From Acheta domesticus (Eukaryota > Arthropoda > Insecta > Orthoptera > Gryllidae): a stretch of DNA of 64,000 nt. This document shows positions 57,770-64,000 of this stretch, one piece after another (position 1 is the stretch's first letter; every line of letters begins with the position of its first letter). The notes beneath the pieces were generated by a model. The model ran no database searches and was not told the DNA's origin. It saw nothing but the letters and a program-made list of their open reading frames with translations. Where the stretch lies: assembly GCA_031308135.1 (NCBI GenBank), contig JAHLJT010000631.1, positions 156,691,276-156,755,275 of the forward strand, read 5' to 3'. Both the position numbers and the translations under genes were made by a program.

Positions 57770-57850
57770 TTCCGCACCCAGTCTCGAACTCTGGCCCTCC
57801 GTTGTAACTAGCCGTTAGCCAAACTCAGCGCTACCGAAACGCCGTCAGAT
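57770..57850 (-). repeat. tRNA-derived SINE fragment
   Basis: On the minus strand GGTAGCGCTGAGTTTGGC fits a Pol III A box. CCAGAGTTCGAGACTGG fits a B box and can form a T-arm (CCAG with CTGG). The ends do not pair as an acceptor stem, so this is a SINE or tRNA pseudogene, not a tRNA gene. Confidence 0.5.
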
Positions 57851-58132
57851 TTGAACTCGGGATGACGTCAATGCCGTCATTCTGGTATCAATGACAAAAT
57901 AAGAATGTTGTCTTCACAATGTATAGGAGGAAGTTACATTTAGAAAGAAAATTTATCCAATTTTTCAATAGCAGGACATGTAATAAAAGTTTATTGAAAA
58001 TTTGTCGTTTTCCAGCGCACGATTACAATATTTCCTCTTCCTACGAAGTGAGTTAGAGAATGTTAACTACAACACATATTTTCTTGTTTTCTTCGGAACG
58101 GTTCCGTAACATTATATAGTATTTGAGTGATT

Positions 58133-58164
58133 GCGAGTGTGCGTGTGTGTATGTGTGTGTACTG

Positions 58165-58197
<33 letters not shown>

Positions 58198-58222
58198 TGT
58201 GTGTGCGGGCGCGCGCGTGCGT
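58133..58222 (+). repeat. (GT)n microsatellite
   Basis: An interrupted GT run with GTGTGTATGTGTGTG blocks and a CGCGCGCGTGCGTGC end. The 60-codon 'His-Thr' frame on the minus strand is only the repeat being read. Confidence 0.96.
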
Positions 58223-59092
58223 GCTCTTCCGTCACTTACTGCTAGACAACATCCCGCACACCAATCGAGACATACGATGAGACACTCGACGCGTATTTGT
58301 CTTCTAGTCAGGAGCTGATAATTTGTTTTTGGATACGGCCATAAGATTCAAAGAATTTTTTAAAAACGGACTTTATCGTGTTTTAATGTTGCGATGTTAG
58401 TGGGTAGACGGATAATTAAAACAACGTCACCTAAGTATATCAATATAGGTGGTGTTCACTAAACCACAATACCCAGAGGCAATTTTCCATTTTTTTCTTT
58501 AAATGTTTGGTAGTGTGATGTATCAAATGACCTCACGGTATTTCGCATGAAAGTATTTGCATCAAGGGTGCAGTTATGTGGGATGGTACGCATACAGAAC
58601 AATGAGAATCCCAAAGAATAGACGTTGTTAGGGGAACTAATCAATGTTACACGGCCCGGTGGTCATGAGACACTATAAATATAAAGTAGACTTTAGAAGT
58701 CGTAGTTAGGCAAAATGTTAATAATATTCACTCTCACGAAAGCGGCACAGATGGAAACATCTAATAATAATTGTTATGTTTCAATATTATTTTCAGTGTA
58801 ATGTGGGGTTACTGGAAGAGGATAGCCTGGCGAATATTTGATAGTTAATTCTTATATTTTTGTTTCTTGTGTTAAAGTAAAATTGTTTGATTTAAGTTTC
58901 AGAGACTTCGTATTTTCCGAAGGGTTTATATTAGGATAGCTTCGTAGCTGGGAAGAAAATAAAGTTAACAAGTTAATTGAAACAGATACTCGTGAGCACA
59001 GGTTTCATTCGAAACCTAGCAAGGGCCAGTCCGTCATGATATAATGGAGGGAAAACCATAACCAAATTATATAATGGATCAGTTAATCAGAG

Positions 59093-59137
59093 ATTAGTTG
59101 GGACTGATTCCCAACTAATTCCGGGATTAGTTGGGAA
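59093..59137. repeat. Small palindrome cluster (TTAGTTGGGA)
   Basis: The word TTAGTTGGGA occurs three times in alternating orientation. The last two form exact 12-bp arms TTCCCAACTAAT and ATTAGTTGGGAA around a 6-base centre. Confidence 0.88.
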
Positions 59138-59769
59138 TTTATTCGAACGATAAGCAAAAACAGATTAACAAAGTAACAGAAGACATCACATGAACAACGC
59201 CGGACTTGGAAACCATCTGAGCAGACATCAGCTAAGAAATTAATAGTAAGCTTACGAACATTATTTAGACAACAACCGTACGATACATTAATATCATTCA
59301 GGGAAAAGTTCATTTAATTCATCAGATCTCAAACATTGTGTAAAAGTATAGCAATAAGTGTTAAATTTTATTGCTTTTAAAAGAGAAAAGTCTGATAACT
59401 CATTGTAGTTGCCATCAGTTCAATAGTAAGTTTTTCTTCAACAGAACTTCCAGGAATCGTGATTCTGCTATAAAATTACACGTACACATGCAGCAGGTAA
59501 GATTAATGTTCATGTCAGAACCCATGATTGAATTTGGAAGTAAAATCAGCAGTGTAATAATAAAACATCGAAAGAATTAATGAGCATAGGAGGGCAACGA
59601 TAGAAATAATAGTATTTCCAATATCAGTAGGAAATAGTAAATCATAAACAATAGCCCATCTTGGAGAATAAAATACATATTAGTAAAATGAGTTAGGGAG
59701 ATTCGTTACATTAGCTTGCCCAACCTGGGGCAGAACAATATAATTAATAATAAGAATTAATGAAAATTC

Positions 59770-60617
59770 CTTACAATAAGGATAGTGCTAAATGTACTCT
59801 ATGAGATGACATCGGAGATTTGACGTTTTCTCTATTGTTTTGTTTTTTTCCCAAAATAATTTAATCTTTTAACTAGACTCTCACGTCATTTACATTTACA
59901 TAAGCAAAGATTAGATCACATTATTGTATTTACGAGTAAATGTGCTTTAAATGATGTCTTATAAAATTTTCACGCTAAACGTAACAATTTTCTGTGTAAA
60001 CGAACTCAAACTTCCACATTTTCAGAAACGCTCTAACGTCATTTTCCCAAAAACTTTCTCTCTCCAAATTCTGTCTTAAAATTTTGCATACGGACAGTGC
60101 TAATTGCTCTGTTTAGGATTGCATAAAATTAATTTTGCTATATTTTATTTAATAAAAAATTACACAAATGTAATTCTTTTTAAATAATTTCTTTTCTCTC
60201 CATTCAAATGTATTTTTTTCTCTCAGTTAATACGTACATTTCCAGAAATGTTTATATATTATTGCATTTGTGAGTGATAGTGCTTGAAGAGTTTTGAAAA
60301 CAAAAAAGATTCCTGTGAAAAATTTCCTATTTATACTAGAGTTTAAATAATTTTGCTTCTGAAAAACGGCATCCAAATTTTTCAACGAAAAGTTCCAGGT
60401 AGGACGAGGTTTTACTCGTCTTTAATAATTTGAAAGTAATATTTCGAATCTATCATTAGGAAACCGAAAAATTGAAAAATCTTTAAAAAAACTATTTTGG
60501 GCAGCGATAGATGGCCGCTGGCAAGCTTATGTGACCGAGTCCGAAAAACTATCCCAGAACAAAAAATAGAAAACTAATAAGTACAAGAAAGTTTGTGTTA
60601 TTCTGAAGCACCACTAG
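59770..60617 (+). repeat. DINE-like element, 3' half
   Basis: Starts in the interior block 'GGATAGTGCTAAATGTACTCT', passes 'TTTTCAGAAACGCTC' and 'GGCAGCGATAGATGG', and ends GAAAGTTTGTGTTATTCTGAAGCACCACTAG with TT following. Confidence 0.75.
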
Positions 60618-61881
60618 TTATAATAAATTTGCCAACTCGTACGTACGGTATTACGTTAAAGGTTATTAAATTTGAACAACGCCAAGTGAATCCTGCGAGT
60701 AATGTTAGATCCTCACCAGGACTGTGAGTAATGTTACAAATCGGAAGCACATGTGTTTTAAACTTCGCATATTATGTTTTTTAGCATGCAAATGCAGGTT
60801 AAGAATCAAAATGTAATTGTAGAAGATTTTTTGACAGAATTTTAATGAACGAATTCAGAATTAACTTATATTCGGATTAGCAAATAACGCCGAAAATCAG
60901 CTTACACGTGACCTTCCTTGTGCATTTTTGTACATATTAGCAAAACAGCGTATAAAATGTAGCTGCACAAAATTCTAACCATTCGCATCATCCATACTTG
61001 CAAATAATTTTTACGGTGATTACAATTTTGATATTGCGACATTACAAGTTCATATCCCATATGAATGTAACATACAACATCATTGGGTGATGTGAATTTT
61101 GGAATGAGTGTACAACATTATCATTTACCAGTACCAGAGACAGTAACATTTTATTGGAACAAAACTATGCTTGACATTAAGAAATTTTCATGACGTGAAA
61201 AAACTTTCAAACACTTCACAGCGTCGGCGACGCCACTTTCAACTAGAATCATTATAATACTGCAATTTTGTGCCCAAATATCGCCTTATGAAAGTATGTG
61301 AAACTAGGGTATCGTTAAGCAATTCTAATCTTTGTGTGGGTATATACAAGTGTCCGGGAAAGAAAACGTCGAAACTTCGAAATTAAGCTCTTAAGACAAT
61401 TTTGACCATATTTTGTTTAATAAACTACATGGATATTCCTAATGGCTTAAGCACTCAAGCGTTAGTTTGAACAAATGCTTTCTAGGCAAAACTTTGCATT
61501 GCAGAAGCACAGAAACGCTCCAAAAGTATGTAAATTGTTTATTATTAACAAAGAGAGAAATATATTTGACCACAAAGAAAAAAGTAACAGAAATAAAAAA
61601 GGGTCCAATCGATTTATTGTTTGATTTACCATTTTATTAAACGTAGAGACATTAAAACATTAAAGTTATGCAAATAAAGTCATCTTGTCTCATCCCTCTC
61701 CCATCTAAGTCTCCGTCAGTCAGTGAAATTCTCAGAATAACATCCTAAACTGCCATATCGCTGCATTGTATGGCATCGCCGCCTGTAAGATTGTAGTAAG
61801 TAATTCCTCAGAAATATGTAATTCGATTATTAATTAGCTAAATAACAATAATAAAATTATCGTACTTATTTTTTTCATTTC

Positions 61882-62820
61882 TACTTTCTCGGGCTTAAGA
61901 AAGAACTTGCGCGAAAGAACGGCCAATTTCGGCAGAAAAATTCTTATCACAAGACGTTGGTGTCAAAAAGGTTGGTAAATCCAGTTGCTAAATTTAGAAA
62001 AAATCCTCTAACACGCGATGTGGCCAGAATCCATGTTTTATGGGTCCTTGATACCTAAAAACCAATTGACCGCAAAACGTCTGTACAATGCTATACACAG
62101 TCTGTGAACAATGGTAGCGACCAAACCTTTCAGCCGATTTTCTCCAAAATTTATATTCTCCAATCGATCTAGCTGATTGGCGAGGCCCCTGGAAACCGAT
62201 ATTTTAATTTTGGGGGCTGCTTCATAGCTCCTGGGACATTTTCAAAAATTTTTAAAATATGGCGTCAACAATGTTAATTAAATTTTGTTGTTGGATAGTC
62301 TCAAGAACGTTTAAGAGAATGGTGCAGGTATCATGTTGGTTGAAAACTCTGTTGTTTCGAAAATTGAAAATGATTCCAAATGTTTCGGTGTCTTCCTACA
62401 TCTACAAATATAAAGATACAATTTTTTCCTAATGAAATGTGTTCATCAAAGGTCATGTCCAATTTTTCAAAAACATGCATATTTTTGCGAAATTTTGTTT
62501 TAAACGTACGTAATTTTTATTTTCATTAAACCATTTTCTCTTAAAAGCCGCATAACATTTTTTTTATTAACTTGAAAACTTAAATAGAATAAAGGAAGCT
62601 GAAGAAAATCGTGCAGGTCTCGCGTTCGTTAAAATGCCTGATTTTTGAAAAAATGAAAAAAATCGGCCTCTTTCTACAACTAAAATTGCGAAAATACATT
62701 TTTTCTCAATAAAATATATTCATCAAAAAGAGATTTTCAAATAAGCTAATGTTGAATTTTTCGAAAATACGAGTATTTGTGGAGTAAATGGGCGTCAAAA
62801 TTAGTCGCCCGCTCTGAAAA
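61882..62820 (+). repeat. DINE-like element, 5' portion
   Basis: Header remnant TACTTTCTCGGG, then 'GGCCAATTTCGGCAGAAAAA', 'AATCCTCTAACACGCGATGTG', 'TGGGTCCTTGATACC', 'GTCTGTGAACAATGG' and two diverged rounds of the 'TTTTCGAAAATTG … CTTCCTAC' block. The tail (62850-63100) shares words with 33290-33480. Confidence 0.7.
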
Positions 62821-63105
62821 TCCTTCGCTTCCTGATCATAATTTCAGAGGTGCTTTGATTAAGGTGGATGCTACGTGTGAACGTTAGAATGTGAATATAA
62901 TTATTTCATTATTTAATTATTTTATTATTTCTTTTTGCGATTCTCACAGTGGAGCTTTTGTTATAAGTTTATAAATTAATATTTTAGAAATTATTTTAAA
63001 CCTATTTGAAATAAATATCAAATAAACCTTGCTAACTTTCAATCGCCAGCTCCCAAATTACGCAGACAGATAAGTTAGAATTTGTGTATTATTTCTTACT
63101 TCATT

Positions 63106-63106
<1 letters not shown>

Positions 63107-63143
<37 letters not shown>
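63107..63143. repeat. (ATT)n microsatellite at the LINE 3' end
   Basis: A pure ATT run (TAA on the minus strand) directly joined to CCATTAC, the complement of the LINE's last bases GTAATGG. This is the same junction type as at 39220-39236. Confidence 0.95.
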
Positions 63144-63144
<1 letters not shown>

Positions 63145-64000
63145 CATTACATCACGACTAAAGATGTTATGAGTCGGCTGAATATAAAATCTACTCCAGG
63201 TTGCAACCAGCTACCTAAGGAGAAGATCCGGTGACTATCAGTGCCTCTACAATACTTTACGCAAAATGTGGGCTGTTCCAAATAAAGCAATTTCTTGCAC
63301 TTCCCATTCTTTTGAATTACCTGGGAGTTTAGACAAGTTCTTACTCAAATTTTGCGGAACAAATCTCAGAGCTCCGATAACTATCGGGACGACCTGTGCT
63401 TTTACGCCTCACATTCGGCTGATCTCGATTTCCAAACTCTTGTATTTAAGACGTTTCTCTGCCTCCTTGGTAACGACGTTTTGATCGCAAGGTACAGCAA
63501 CATCGATCAGTAAACACGATTTTTTCGCCAAATCCCGGTATATAACTATATCCGGTTTGTTTGCCGCTATTGTGCGATCAGTTTGAATTTGTTGGTCGTA
63601 CAATATCGTACACAATCCAACAGACGTCACCGGTTTTGGTGAGTGTTCATACCACTTGGAGCATGTGTTTGGAACTTCGAGGGCGGTACAGATCTGCCAG
63701 TGGAGGTAGCTACACACCCTGTCATGTCTTTTCAGGTATTCCGTCTTTGCTAGGATTGGACAAGCTGAGACAATATGATCAATGGTTTCTACTTGCTCCA
63801 GGCAAATGCGGCATTTATCATCTTGGGAAATTTTGAGAACCGCTTTATCATAATGTCGTGTTCTCAATGCCTGATCTTGGGCAGCTATTACAAGTGCTTC
63901 CGATTCAGGCTTCATTCTTCCCCTTTTAAGCCACATAAATGATTGATCTTCATTGATCTGCACCTTGTCCATTCTTTTTAGGTATGATCTCCACGATCTC
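63144..64000 (-). mobile_element. R4/Dong-clade LINE, second copy, 3' end, cut by the window edge
   Basis: Nearly identical to 38380-39222 in reverse: the same 3' UTR, C-terminus, endonuclease and knuckle. The remainder lies beyond 64000, so whether this copy keeps its RT cannot be seen. Confidence 0.88.
63409..64000 (-). pseudogene. R4/Dong endonuclease region with a nonsense change
   Basis: The frame reads MDKVQINEDQSFMWLKRGRM, CRICLEQVETIDHIVSAC, KPDIVIYRDLAKKSCLLIDV and KSLEIEISRM, then TGA. The other copy has TGG (Trp) at that codon, so one base change removes the last 55 or so residues. The PD…D…E core lies before the stop. The stop falls just after the conserved endonuclease Glu, so function is doubtful. 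Confidence 0.82.

Larger units (their letters stand above)
56974..63106. other. Probable intron or intergenic DNA 5' of the ankyrin exon
   Basis: A branch-point-like ATACTAAAC lies about 20 bases before the acceptor on the minus strand. The remaining 6 kb is AT-rich, with the SINE, microsatellite and DINE-like fragments listed separately. I find no second ankyrin exon, so the intron probably runs past the window edge. The stretches 58230-59090, 59140-59769 and 60618-61881 hold nothing I recognise. Confidence 0.55.

Noticed and set aside
58053..58318. His/Thr-rich and Cys/Val-rich ORFs
   Set aside because: They are readings of the (GT)n microsatellite.
63266..63836. 72- and 91-codon plus-strand ORFs at 63266-63484 and 63561-63836
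   Set aside because: They are antisense shadows of the R4/Dong endonuclease frame; the same shadows occur opposite 38527-39094.

Overview
The window looks like animal nuclear DNA, most likely from an insect. It is AT-rich and intron-bearing, and it is crowded with decayed hAT, Tc1/mariner, piggyBac-like, Harbinger-like, Jockey, RTE and R4/Dong-type elements plus DINE-1/Helentron-like repeats. There is no bacterial gene layout (no operons, Shine-Dalgarno sites or dense ORFs). The species cannot be named from the sequence. The only convincing host gene is the 3'-terminal exon of an ankyrin-repeat protein on the minus strand (53830-56973).

Layout, left half (1-31.3 kb). Two large duplications dominate. 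Segment X (1-6024) recurs as X' (23377-31323). A 5.1-kb block recurs head to tail (13196-18300 and 18301-23390). X stops at a gap of exactly 1000 N (6025-7024), and its first base is the junction sequence that ends both 5.1-kb blocks. Differences between the two 5.1-kb copies are almost all one-base homopolymer indels, while X and X' also carry substitutions and structural variants. This pattern suggests unmerged haplotypes or assembly-graph artefacts as much as real duplication. X' carries a 2405-bp hAT element with an 8-bp target duplication, and X holds the exact empty site. A 992-bp Harbinger-like element with a TAA target duplication is nested inside the hAT.

Layout, middle (31.3-53 kb). 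This is a transposon graveyard with nested insertions. It holds long DINE-like repeats with a (GTCY)n tract, a frameshifted Tc1/mariner copy, and a 3.7-kb DNA transposon with 32-bp inverted ends and an intron-bearing transposase. An R4/Dong-type LINE flanked by (TAA)n sits inside that transposon. Further right are an RTE reverse-transcriptase relic, two hAT MITEs with target duplications, a LINE tail, a CT-rich tract, and a Jockey relic split by a piggyBac-like relic.

Layout, right (53-64 kb). The ankyrin exon is a GC-rich island in AT-rich sequence, followed by its poly(A) signal. On its 5' side lies about 7 kb of probable intron or intergenic DNA holding a tRNA-derived SINE, a (GT)n microsatellite, two more DINE-like fragments and a second R4/Dong copy. 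That copy is again joined to a TAA/ATT microsatellite and runs off the window. No transposon copy here looks able to encode a working enzyme. The shared ends suggest that elements elsewhere in the genome moved these copies in trans.
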